From Peltaster fructicola (Eukaryota > Ascomycota > Dothideomycetes), in assembly GCA_001592805.2 (NCBI GenBank), contig CP051142.1:2542001-2606000 (forward strand): a stretch of DNA of 64,000 nucleotides, given 5' to 3'. The first letter of the stretch is position 1. Every line of letters starts with the position of its first letter. The notes beneath the pieces were generated by a model. It was not told the DNA's origin. It searched no databases and was given only the letters and a program-made list of their open reading frames with translations. Shown in pieces: positions 1 to 10,563 of the stretch. Made by a program: the position numbers and the translations under genes.

Positions 1-2448
1 TTTGCATGCTCGTAAATCTAGTGCCGCCGTCGCCGCCGCCGCCAACAAAGCTGACTCCCAACCGTCCTCACCAAAACTCTTTGCAACAATAATCTCGAGA
101 ATGTGCCGCGTGCCATCATCGATCAATCGACGTATCTCCTCGTGCAGAGAGGGAGAGGAGAGCATGAACAAGCTTGCGTTCTCTGCAGAGATGCGGCTGG
201 TGATGCAAGAGCTGATGCTGTGGTTCACCAGAGCCGTCGATCTCTCTGGACAAGCACGTGTAAAGGAGGGCTGTTTCGGTCGCAAATGCCTTTTGTCCTT
301 GCGCACCGGTTGAGAGTACTGTGTTCTGCCTGCAGCATGTCGTATGCTCGTAGCAATGGTCTCAGCGTAGACTCGCTCGCTGGCTTCGCACTGGCTGTCA
401 TTTTAATCACAGCCCAATCCTATACGACTGGCCGACCACTCATTGAACGCCAACTCCGTTCACGAGGCAGAGAGGATTGCACACTACCCCCTAGCTCTCC
501 ACAATTTCCTCAACGACGACGAAGACAACTGTTCAGGCAGTCCCAGTCTTTATGCTTCCTGTGGCTGTTGATATGCTACTGGCTCCCCGTCGAGATCATA
601 TTGGACACCCCACGTCCCTCCGGATGTGAGCTGAAGAGCAAGAGAGGCGCCTCTGTTCACCACTAGGCCGAGGCCCTACCCCTTCCAGTGAGGCATCCAA
701 CAATGAGAGAAAGAGCTCTCCTCGCAGGACTGCAGCCTGTAGGACATACGTTTACCTTCCTTATCGCGCGCGACACCCGGCAAACTCTTTCATGTGCAAG
801 GTTTCATGTGGGAAAAAGTCTTATCAAGCCGCGTCTATCGGCCGTCGATCTGTTTAGAAATCATGGGGCAGAGAACGGCCACCTGGGACCTGGGGAAAAG
901 AGGCGGCCGTTGTACAGGGTCTGCTCGGCGCACAAGTGTTCCCTCCACATGCCTGTCTGTAATCGACTATTCTAGCATGGGCAAGGCATGTCACCAACGA
1001 GCCGACATGTCGGCGACATGTACCAGCAGCTCTTTGTCCTCTGTCTTGAGTACAGAAAGGTCCACGACTTGCAGTGTCTTCTACATATCAGTACCCAGCA
1101 TCGAGCTCTCACGCCTCGGTCGTCAAAGTGGTGACGCAGTTCCTCAACCGACTCAACCCGAGGCTGAGTAAGTTGGTGTGTAGGCACGGTGCATGGCATC
1201 TGGGCGTTCTCTGCTCACACATCATGATGTACTACGGCCGCACGCAGCAGCTCGGAAAAGACCGGTTCTGATCACCAGGAGCCTCAACCTTTAGAGTTCA
1301 GCCACTTCGCCCGTTGCTTTCGATGCATCATCTATGGGGATACAGACAAGAGCCGCATGAGTATCACATGGTAGTCTGACAAGCATCTCGAACAGCAGCG
1401 GCACAAGAACAGAAGTTTCGCCAGTGCATGCCACCGTCCGTGAGAAAGCGTTCGAGATCAGACTATTCCACCTTGAATGACAGCTGCGTGCGTCTCGTCT
1501 TGCCTTCCAGAGCACCATCGAGCACCCCGGATCTCTGCAAAAAGCTATATCACATGTCTTCTTGTTGGTTCCTGGAGATCACATGTTTCGCATTCAGGTA
1601 CCTGAACCTTCAGCAAGACCACCGTTCAGGCTATCGATTTCCCGCGCACCGATCGCCTCTACATATGAATCGTGGCGGAGAGCCCTGCTAAAGTAATTCT
1701 TCTCCTTGGCTTACGACCGTAACCACCAGTCTCAACATATTGTGTGCTACGGCACAACTGTCTTGTTGCGAAAAGCCAGGCGCAACGACCGATGGGGCTC
1801 CAAAGGAGAGCGAACACACGCAATCACGCCGGAGGATCTCCACATGACAGTTCTTCATCATATGCTACCGCTATAGCATCATCGATCAGAGCTGTCAGTC
1901 TACCACTCTTTACGTGCCAGAGATGGTCACGCGCAGCCATGATCTAGTAGTACAGCTTTCCGAGCGGCAGGACTTGTGACATCAAGCAAAGACAGCCGGC
2001 CAGCTATTTTGACTGTCGACGTAGCCTCCCATGGCACGAGTCATCAGACCGACATCGAGATGAAACGAAAGAGGCCGTTTGCGTACGAAGGTGACATACA
2101 GTGCTGCTCGTGGCTTGTATATTCGCTCTACCCTACTTCGTCCCTATCACAATACCTCCTTCTTACACCTGAGCCGCGTGCCTCGGCAGCGATGCGTCAG
2201 TAAGCTATTGCGTTCACAATATCATCTAAAAGCTCTACTCATTGACGAATTCCACTGTTCCTACTAGACACAATCTCTTTGTGTGCTGTCAGTCTCGGTC
2301 TCGCAACTCCCTTCCGTTCTATACCAGCGTCTGCAGCGTTACTACTGCAGCTCGTCCGACCTGCCGTTTACATTTCTGCTGAGCTCTACCCCAGGTTTAC
2401 CGGTTACAACTCACCCGGAGGGCGACCGAACAGCATTTCTCGCCCACC
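1..2448. other. gene-free left end
   Basis: I see no gene here. Open frames on both strands are short, lack recognisable motifs and do not join through plausible introns. The first 60 bases hold a short GCC-rich run, encoding an alanine tract in one + frame, which could belong to a gene cut by the window edge, but nothing confirms it. The last 150 bases are pyrimidine-rich and are probably the promoter and 5' leader of the aminotransferase gene that follows. Confidence 0.5.
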
Positions 2449-3833
2449 ATGTCAGCATTACAATCACCATCATCACCGCAGTCGCGACTGCAACAGATTT
2501 CAGGCCACATGAGTTCCCAAATCGCAACGGTCTTCGCGGCCGTCGAGAAGGCGCCTGAAGATCCGCTGTTTGGGTTGATGGCTGCCTATCGTGCTGATAC
2601 ATCATCCGACAAGGTGGATCTCGGCATTGGTGCATACAGAGACGACAATGCAAAGCCTTGGGTGCTTCCAGTGGTAAAGAAGGTGAGCAACGCAAGCTGT
2701 CATACATTCCTCTCGAGAATCCATGCTGACAGCGTCTCTTTCTTCCTCAGGCCGATGCGCTGATAGCCAAAGATCCTAATCTCAACCACGAATATCTTCC
2801 CATTGCTGGTCTCGCCGACTTCACCTCTGCATCTCAAAAACTCATCCTAGGCCGCCAATCTCCTGCCATCTCAGACAAGCGAGTGTTCTCTTTACAAACC
2901 ATCTCGGGCACTGGTGCTTGCCATCTTGGAGGTCTTTTCCTCAACAAGTTCTTCAACCCAGCGAACTCAGCAGCAAAAGTTGTCTATGTGAGCAATCCAA
3001 CATGGGCGAATCACAACCAGATCTTCACCAACGTTGGTCTGCAAGTCAAGACATACCCATACTTCAACAAGCAGACAAAGGGTCTCGATTTCGATGGAAT
3101 GACCAAGTCTCTTCAGACTGTGCCAGAGGGCAGCATCATCCTCCTGCACGCATGTGCTCACAACCCGACCGGTGTTGACCCAACTCAAGATCAGTGGAAG
3201 AGCATTGCGGACATCATGAAGAAGCGCTCATTATTCCCCTTCTTCGATTGCGCATATCAAGGCTTTGCCTCTGGCAGTCTTGACAAGGACGCTTGGGCAA
3301 TTCGCTACTTTGTAGAGCAAGGATTTGAGCTGCTCATCGCACAGTCGTATGCCAAGAATTTTGGTCTTTATGGTGAGCGAGCAGGATGCTTCCACTTCGT
3401 TACTGCACCAGGCTCGGATGCACAAGAGACACTCATCCGTGTTGGATCACAATTGGCTGTCCTGCAGCGAAGTGAGATCTCAAATCCTCCAGCATACGGC
3501 GCAAGAATCGCTTCGCTTGTGCTCAACGATCCATCTCTATTTTCACAGTGGGAGGACGACCTCCGCACAATGTCAGGACGTATCATTCAGATGCGCAGCG
3601 CCTTGCAATCTAAGCTTGAGAGTCTAAAGACTCCAGGCACATGGAACCACATCACAGACCAGATTGGCATGTTCTCCTTCACAGGTCTCAATGAGGCTCA
3701 GGTGCAGAAGCTGAGGGAGAAGTACCACATCTACATGACCAAGAACGGTCGCATCAGTATGGCTGGTCTCAACACCAAGAACGTTGAGTACTTTGCCAAG
3801 TCAGTTGATGCCGTGGTGCGAGAGACATCCTGA
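2449..3833 (+). CDS. AAT2: aspartate aminotransferase, cytosolic type
   Basis: Pyridoxal-phosphate enzyme that interconverts aspartate plus 2-oxoglutarate with oxaloacetate plus glutamate. Two exons, 2449-2682 and 2751-3833, with a 68-nt GT-AG intron, give 438 residues. The start sits in a CACCATGTC context; a second in-frame ATG at 2509 would give 418 residues, closer to the usual length. The sequence VDLGIGAYRDD near the N terminus, HNPTGVDPT in the middle and SYAKNFGLYGER around the Schiff-base lysine (about K280) are class I aminotransferase signatures. The N terminus resembles the yeast cytosolic enzyme and lacks an obvious mitochondrial presequence; the C terminus (RETS) is not a peroxisomal signal. 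The assignment of function is secure; cytosolic location is an inference. Confidence 0.95.
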
Positions 3834-4115
3834 TGCTAGCATTTCTGGCAAATGTGTTACGAAAAGGATACTTTGATCGAAACGTGCGATACGTGTCCGT
3901 TAATCCGCTGAGCTGGTGTATAGTACTATAGATCTACATGCACCTCAATGGTGTGCGTCTTATGCTGCGTTGCTGTTGTCTCAGGTCGTAGTGCATCATG
4001 TGCGGCTGCTTTCTAGTGACCTCATCTGTAGATCGTCTCTAACATACATGTATACAACATACATCCACACCTCGCTTGAGCTTCACACAATAGAACTTGA
4101 CTGACATAACACCCA

Positions 4116-5141
4116 ATGTCGAACATCACGGCTGAATTCGATACATGCTTACGAGCTCAAGGGAGCAAACCGACACTACGACAAGGATACGACTTAGCTA
4201 AATTGAACACGTTCCTGCAAGAGGCATACACCATCAATGCCCGCATAGCAGAACTCACGCAGACTTTACGATCGACGCGTGCCAGATATCTCTCGAACTC
4301 ACAACATACATGGCGACATGGCAGTCAGAATCTCGGCGTGCAGCCCCTCGGCGAGCGAGAGCGAGAACAGTTTGACGCACAATCGAAGCAATTATTGAGA
4401 CAGCTGAACAGCGCCATTACAGCATTGAAGCAGGCTGAAGACGTAAGGAACCAGGCTGCAGATTCTGTAGCTCAGGCAAAACGTGCAAGAGGTGGTTTTG
4501 GAGCGATTGGCAGATGGGCTGCTGGAGGTGCGGTCACGGCGAAGAGCATGGAGGAGGAAGTTGACGAAGCGAGGAGGAAGACTATTGCTGCCTTCAGAGA
4601 GGCTGTGATCATGTTTCTCCAGAGCAGACTTGAGGAGACTTCACGAGCGCAGACCAGCATGATGGAGATTCGGCTGGGTCGTGAGATTGAGAAGAGCAAG
4701 AGTGTGCTCTCTCAGAGCCGAGCAGCCATAGGCATACCATATGCGCTGGACGAGGAGTACTCGAATCGAGCTTCAGAACAGCAGGAGGCGGCTTCGAAAG
4801 ACGATATGCCCCCAGAGCTGTCGCAAGAGCAGATGCAACTGTTCGCTGCCGAGAACTCTGATATGCTCAAGCACTACGAAGACCAGCTAGACCAAGTGCG
4901 CAAGGCCGAGCGCAGCATACTCGAGATCAGTGAGCTGCACACGCAGCTGCATGCAAACCTGGAACAGCAGAGCACCAATATCGATCAGCTGGTGCAGGAC
5001 AGCTATCTGACCACAGAGAATCTCGGAAAGGGTAACAAGGAGCTGAAGAAAGCAAGTGAGAGACGGAGTACTGCCCAGACAGTCTTCTACTCTACCGTAG
5101 CTTTCTGCTCCTTCCTAGTAGTCTGGGATCTGGTCTTCTAG
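4116..5141 (+). CDS. UFE1: syntaxin-18/Ufe1-type ER Qa-SNARE
   Basis: Target SNARE of the endoplasmic reticulum needed for fusion of Golgi-derived retrograde vesicles (with Sec20, Use1 and Sec22 in yeast). A single exon encodes 341 residues. The first 120 residues resemble the syntaxin-18 N-terminal region. A SNARE coiled coil lies at about 265-320; the likely zero-layer glutamine is Q291 in NIDQLVQD. A C-terminal hydrophobic anchor (about 323-341) ends at the stop with almost no lumenal tail, as expected for a tail-anchored SNARE. The stop codon lies only 11 bp from the stop of the convergent EED gene, so the two transcripts must overlap at their 3' ends. Confidence 0.88.
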   Translation: MSNITAEFDTCLRAQGSKPTLRQGYDLAKLNTFLQEAYTINARIAELTQTLRSTRARYLSNSQHTWRHGSQNLGVQPLGEREREQFDAQSKQLLRQLNSAITALKQAEDVRNQAADSVAQAKRARGGFGAIGRWAAGGAVTAKSMEEEVDEARRKTIAAFREAVIMFLQSRLEETSRAQTSMMEIRLGREIEKSKSVLSQSRAAIGIPYALDEEYSNRASEQQEAASKDDMPPELSQEQMQLFAAENSDMLKHYEDQLDQVRKAERSILEISELHTQLHANLEQQSTNIDQLVQDSYLTTENLGKGNKELKKASERRSTAQTVFYSTVAFCSFLVVWDLVF

Positions 5142-5152
5142 AACAGTCATGC

Positions 5153-6811
5153 TCATCTCACCTTCTCCCGATACATCATTACCAAGGTTGTCTTGTCACC
5201 AACTCCAACTACCCAGTGTCCGTCTGGACTCCATGCAGTCGTGTACGTGGCGAATTTATCCTTGGCCACATCTGTCGCGGCTACGGCAACGACGTGATGC
5301 GGTTTGACCTGCTGTAGAGGGTCGTCGAGGACACTGCGCACTTCACGCTGAGCAGGCCGTGCAGATGGCGTGCTTGTGCCTGTGGTTGTCAGCAATACGT
5401 TCGTCGGCAGCAGAGCTTTTCAACTCACCAGTATCTCGACTGACACTGCTCCTGACACTGGTCTCCCGTTCGAGGTTGTGTAGCAATCCTGGACGTATCT
5501 CCTCGCCATCGGCTCTTCTTTTGCGACCAGTCTTCTTCGCTATTCCTTTGACCTTGACGGCAAACACTGGCAGCGTCGGTTTGTTGTCTGTCGTATATGG
5601 TGACTCGAGCTTCTGCAGGTCCCAGAAGGAGAATTTGCCCAATTGATTGCCCATGCAGAGCAGCGGTCTCAGTCCAGCCACATGGAACAACCCGAATCGC
5701 AGGTAAAACGATCTGTACTCGGCATGGAGAAGCTTAGCAGTCGTGTAAAGCCCTGAGTTAGCGGTTCATGCGGGAAGGATGATCGTGACTCTCTTCCTGG
5801 TCTTGGCACAGCAATGTCCTTGGGTGGCGCTTCGTCAGCGTTGAAGCCATCAATCTTCCACATGAGGATCTCATGCTGTTTTGAGACATCGTTCTGTGAT
5901 TGCGCACATCTTGAGATGATCAGGTCACCATAGAAAGCTAAGCTGTCGACGTAGTTATGATGAACCTCGATGGAGTAGAAATGAGGATAAGTGACAGCGG
6001 CTGGTTCGTCGTTTTTGGTGTCTTGACGAGACAAGACTTCGGGCGATGGAACTGCCCACAAGGCGACAGCGGTGTCCATAGCACCAGATAATATCCACCG
6101 GCCGTTCGGATGGAAAGCACATGACAGCAACGGCTGCCTGTGACCTTCACCAGCAAGAATGGCCACACATGGCTGAGACGCGAACTCCGGGTTTATGTTC
6201 CACAGGCGGATAGTGAAGTCCTCAGAACAAGATGCCAATATATTCGGTGCAGTTGGCGATACGATAAGCTCGTTGATGTTTCGTCCATGGCCTGTGAGTG
6301 TGCGGACCTGCTTACCATTACTGATATCCATCATCGTGATGTGTCGAAGATCTCCTCCGGCCACACATAGAAGAGGCTTTCCAGTTGGCACATCCTTCAT
6401 CCACGCGATGCTGTTCGCCGATACCTTAGTACAGGTGTCGTGCCACCAATTTATGATCTCAAAGGTTGGCTCTCCCTTGGTCACTGTTCGGCAAACGAAG
6501 ATCTAGCGGTATGTCAGTGATCGAGTGGCCCCGATCAATCTCATCACAGACCTCTGAGGTGCCAGCGACTGCGAAGATGCTTTCGCCGTCTTCGAGAAGA
6601 TATGGCCAGAACTTGACATCGTAGAAGTCGTTCGCTGTGTCTTGTAAGCACTTTCTCTCGCAAAGGACGCCTACCAGACATACTAGCCACTGATTCATGC
6701 TGCGTCTGCGAATGGTCAGCTACGAGCGAAGAAAGTACAGTAGTGTAAGCTTACATCAACCTTTGCACAGCAGACAAGCTTTGGAAAGATAGAAGATTCT
6801 GGTGCTGTCAT
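5153..6811 (-). CDS. EED: Polycomb repressive complex 2 subunit EED (WD40), one apparent frameshift
   Basis: WD40 scaffold of PRC2, which deposits H3K27 methylation. Exons by my reading: 6811-6755, 6689-6552, 6502-5429 and 5379-5153; introns are 65 (or 35 with another acceptor), 49 and 49 nt. Family landmarks include YDVKFWPY, FVCRT, an SCSEDFTIRLWN WD repeat, ILSGAMDTAVALWA, GNQLGKFSFWDL and the final AWSPDGHWVVGV repeat. Exon 3 does not stay open: near 5705-5708 (AAAA on the + strand) the frame moves by one base between the segments TRLLSFSMPSTDRF and YLRFGLFHV, which are adjacent in EED homologues. One extra base in that homopolymer restores about 498 residues. No GT-AG intron explains it. 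I think a base is missing from the assembly, but a real lesion is possible. The first-intron acceptor is uncertain. Confidence 0.82.
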
Positions 6812-8219
6812 GTTGCTGCAAGGATATCTTGTGTTCGTGGCACCGATATTGCTACTATGCGCATCTTTGATTCGGCCTGGGAGGTGGACTTCTCGTGTGC
6901 ACCGAGGAGTTCTCGACGTGTGGAATGGTCAGTGTTGTGAATATTGTGTTTCGATGTTCTTGTACCAACAACAACATAAGTGTTGAGGAAGCAACGCGTG
7001 CAGCCGACTTGCCTAAAATGGCACCCGAGCGATGAGCCCATCACCTCTTGTCGTGGATCGTGACAACCTCAACTACAGCTATCAAAGAGATGCTGCTGCA
7101 CAAGTATGCTGATGCGCATGCCGCAGTCAGCGCTCCCAGCTCTCTTTGCGAGACTTGCTGCTGCTGCTGACATTCTTCAGTATCTGGTCTAGGTCATCCA
7201 GTCCAATCCAGGGAGACAATGCACACACGCACGCAGTGGCAGAGATCGGTATGTGCTAGAGAGCATGTTCGTCTTGCTCTCTTCCGTTTTGAGCTGGTCT
7301 CCTGTCAATGAAAGTGATCAGCAGATTGAACTGTACAACAAAGACCGCTGCAGGTAGGCGACCTGCCGCTAGGCTGCTCGAGCGAGCTCTAGACCGACTC
7401 CAACAGTGAGCCAGTCGCATGCTCAAAGAAAGGCATAATATCAGACGGCCGTTGCGGGTGCACCAGCTCTCGTGTAATCGAGGGAATCCTTGCACAACAG
7501 CTTCTACCAGAATTACGACGATCGACTGATTCCACCATGCATCGCTTTTCTTTGCACACGCTTGCCGCCTTCCCATATCGCTATCATCTACGTCATAGCT
7601 ACGGAAGGACCCTGCGCCCAAGAGGATGTACAGTGTCACTGCAAAGCCAGTAATCCTTGTACAATTCGCTGAGCCCGTGCCAATGCCGCCGGCTTGTCGT
7701 GTAGACGAGTAGTCTGCATTGTGTCTTTCGAATGACAATTTCGCACAGCGATCACCGCAAAGTGATACACGGCTCAACATACCCGTACGCATATAACGGC
7801 TACGACGACTGCCGTCACACTCGCACGCATCTGTTGCCTCAAATACCACTGCTGCTCTTCTCTTCCAAGCTTTATGCTACTTCAAAACACAGCGAACCTC
7901 TGCACAACTAACGACAGAGCTCACGACACGCATCCTGGGCGCTCTCATATGCAAGAGATCGACTGATCACTCTTGCCCTGCCCATCCTCTTCAACACAAG
8001 CTCGCGCATCTCACAGCAACATATAACCACTCAGTTTAGTCCAAGCTTGTCTGCGAGGTAGACGCGGGCGTGGGTTTCGATGCTGCTCAATTAACCTGCT
8101 CGTTAATGTCGTCCACGATACGCATCGCTGATTGCAGCACACAAGTCGTTCATCGAAAATTACATCAGCAGCAGGAGCAGCAGCAACACCGGCGTCCCAC
8201 CTGGTAACCTCTTGCAACC
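6812..8219. other. divergent intergenic region, EED / PAS gene
   Basis: About 1.4 kb between two divergent starts. It has long open frames on the minus strand (to 197 codons at 7256-7849) but these are cysteine- and arginine-rich, without motifs or sensible codon bias, and I treat them as chance. The part from about 7900 to 8219 is C/A-rich and likely holds the 5' leader of the PAS gene. I see no repeat or RNA gene. Confidence 0.45.
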
Positions 8220-9927
8220 ATGGACGCCACTTTCATCACGATTCATGGTCAGTCATCGAAGGTTAAATCTGGCAGACACGCGCTGACGCTCAAGCAGACC
8301 TCACTCCCGAAGCTCGACTGCTCTACTCATCTGATTCAGTCATCGATATTCTCGGTTACACACCAGATGAGCTCGTCAACAGATCATGCTGGGACTTCTT
8401 CCCACAACAGGAATTGCCATACGCCCGCAAATTCCACCAAAAGAGAGTGGTGATGGACAAAGCTGCTGTTCTGGTATACTGTCGGGTCAGAAGCAAATCA
8501 GGCGAATGGATAGGATGTGAGTGTTGTTTCACAATCGTGTACGATGTCATGATCGTATGTACGAGTCGATACAGACAGGATGAGAGCAGCGAAGGTACGT
8601 GTCAAACCAGATGAGATGCTTGCGGGAGAAGAGGCTAATTTAAGGAATAGGACGAGCATTGGCTGCGCCAGTTGTCCGTCGATTGTTTACATCTTCACCT
8701 AAGGACCCACGATATCACATGCTTTCACACCTCTCCAGCAAGTTCACACAATCCACAAAACCTACAGAGCATGAGCCGAGAGCGGCTCTGTTCCTCAATC
8801 GCTTTACACGCACACTTACGATCATGTATGCCACCAGCGGTATAGACGACATTATTGGCATATCAGCAGAGACGATGCGCGGAAAGAGCTTCTACTATTG
8901 TGTCGCTGAGAATTGCCTGCCGGATGCTATCAAATGTCTCGAACATGCCAAGGGCAATCACTCGATCGCATATCTACGCTTCTGGTTCCGAGATCCACGC
9001 ACGGGAGGCCCGTCGAGCGAGCTTGAGGATAGTGACGAAGAGATGACCACGGACTACTCCGATGCTAATGAGAATACAATTTCCAGTGCCTCAGCGCAGT
9101 CAAATGAGCAACAAGCACTCAATGTCAACGATCCGAACATGGAGCTGGATGAGCCACGAGTAGGCCTTGCTGTCGAACGAAGGGCATCGTCCGGAGATAG
9201 TGGACAACAGGCTGATACCCACGAGTCGATATTCGGTCAGCCACTGCAGCCAGAGTCATCAGCATCGTCGCTGGATCCTTCACCATCACGCGTTGGAAAC
9301 GCTCCACAGCAACAGAGTGAACCCATCGAGATTGAAGCCGTCATCTCGTGTGCATCAGATGGATTAGTTGTGTGCATGAGGAAGGCACGACCGATGATTC
9401 CACACCCAACGCATCGACCAGGCAGACCTGTCTATCCCAATGGACTGTTCGCAGCACCTTGGGCTCACGATCCTGTTGTGCCACCAATCGAACGTCGACC
9501 AGGTGCTGGCTTTGGCAATGGATTTGCACCATCTCTTGGTCCGAGAGGTGCCCAACACGAGCACCTGGCTGTGCCCAGAGAAGGACCAGACAGCAATGAT
9601 TTTCTTGCTGCTATCCGTGATCAAGCAATCTTTGCATGGGCTTTGACAGGCATTAACGGTGCACTGGCAGACTACGGCCAAGGTAAGCCGTCCTTTGGCT
9701 CTCTGCCGCACGACGGACTTGCTGTTTGGGAAAGCGATCAGAATCGTCGTAGGGCCGCAGAAGCAGCAGCTGCCGCGGCCGTGGGTGCCGAAGACAACGG
9801 TCAGAATGAAAGGGTGCAGATGTTGGGAGGTCAAGGTTACAACCCAAACGGACACTCTCCTGACAACAGTCGCCCACCAACAGCATTCTTTGGAGACCCC
9901 GGTCTCGCGCGAAGCACAGGTCGTTGA
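8220..9927 (+). CDS. two-PAS-domain conserved fungal protein
   Basis: Three exons, 8220-8247, 8298-8594 and 8651-9927, with 50- and 56-nt introns, encode 533 residues. The first PAS fold spans about residues 1-110 (MDATFITIHDLTPEA, then DSVIDILGYTPDELVNRSCWDFF, an S-box pattern). A second lies at about 145-215 (IMYATSGIDDIIGISAETMRGKSFYYC). The rest is low-complexity and acidic, with a proline-rich stretch and an Ala-rich segment near 480. No LOV cysteine motif (GRNCRFLQ), GATA finger or kinase is present, so it is not White Collar-1 itself. It looks like a Pezizomycotina PAS family of unknown role; a sensory or signalling function is inferred from the fold only. The first exon of 28 nt is supported by the phase match that rebuilds Asp10. 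Confidence 0.85.
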
Positions 9928-10563
9928 GACTTGCGATCACTGGAGCTTCATGGCCTTCCTGTCCATCAGGCTCTGCTCTGTCTAAGGCTCTCGTTTGTGG
10001 CTTCTGTACCGGGGACCCCTTGAAATGCTGCAATGGAGAGAAGTATCGCAAGAAGAAAGTAATGATAATGATAACGAAAGGGCAGGGTGCTTTGTTGCAT
10101 TCATGGTTTAGATGTGCGACGATCTCACAAGCGCTCACTCTACTTGATGCATATTGAGGTCAGGCGTACCATGAACCTTGGCATATCTATAGGAGTCATT
10201 ATAGCATAGATACCATGGGTGAAGGATTTGATTGAATGCTACAGCCTGTGCATAGTGGTAGGTAAGAATGTTGTTGTGAATGTTGTGGATGTGCAAATAT
10301 GTTGTACGGACCTGAGCACATTCCTCGATGCTCTTTGTAGCCGACTTCAAAGGTCCTCCTGCTGTAAGCTTTGCGGTGCAGCTTCTTGAAAGCATTTGGT
10401 CAGCCTCGCCAGCTGTGGCCAGAAAGATATGTCTCCTTGCAAGCATGCATCGAGGCTGAATTGTGCCTTTCAACGCGGCGGAGAACATAAAAAAGCTGCT
10501 ACAGACTTCGACGTCCCAATTTACAAACACAAACGCCTTCTACAAGAACTCCCAGAAATCGCC
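9928..10563. other. intergenic region, PAS gene to RRP8
   Basis: Contains the 3' end of the PAS transcript and the promoter of RRP8 on the same strand. An open frame runs into RRP8 from 10396 but begins with a non-ATG codon, so I do not extend the gene. No repeats or RNA genes seen. Confidence 0.45.

Noticed and set aside
5690-5760. Short intron to explain the EED frame jump
   Set aside because: No usable GT donor and AG acceptor in the needed phases; the flanking codons are contiguous in the family.
7256-7849. 197-codon minus-strand open frame
   Set aside because: Cys/Arg-rich composition, no motif, lies in a divergent promoter region; likely chance.
10396-10563. Upstream extension of RRP8
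   Set aside because: Begins with a non-ATG codon and is not family-like; the ATG at 10564 gives the known MFAV start.
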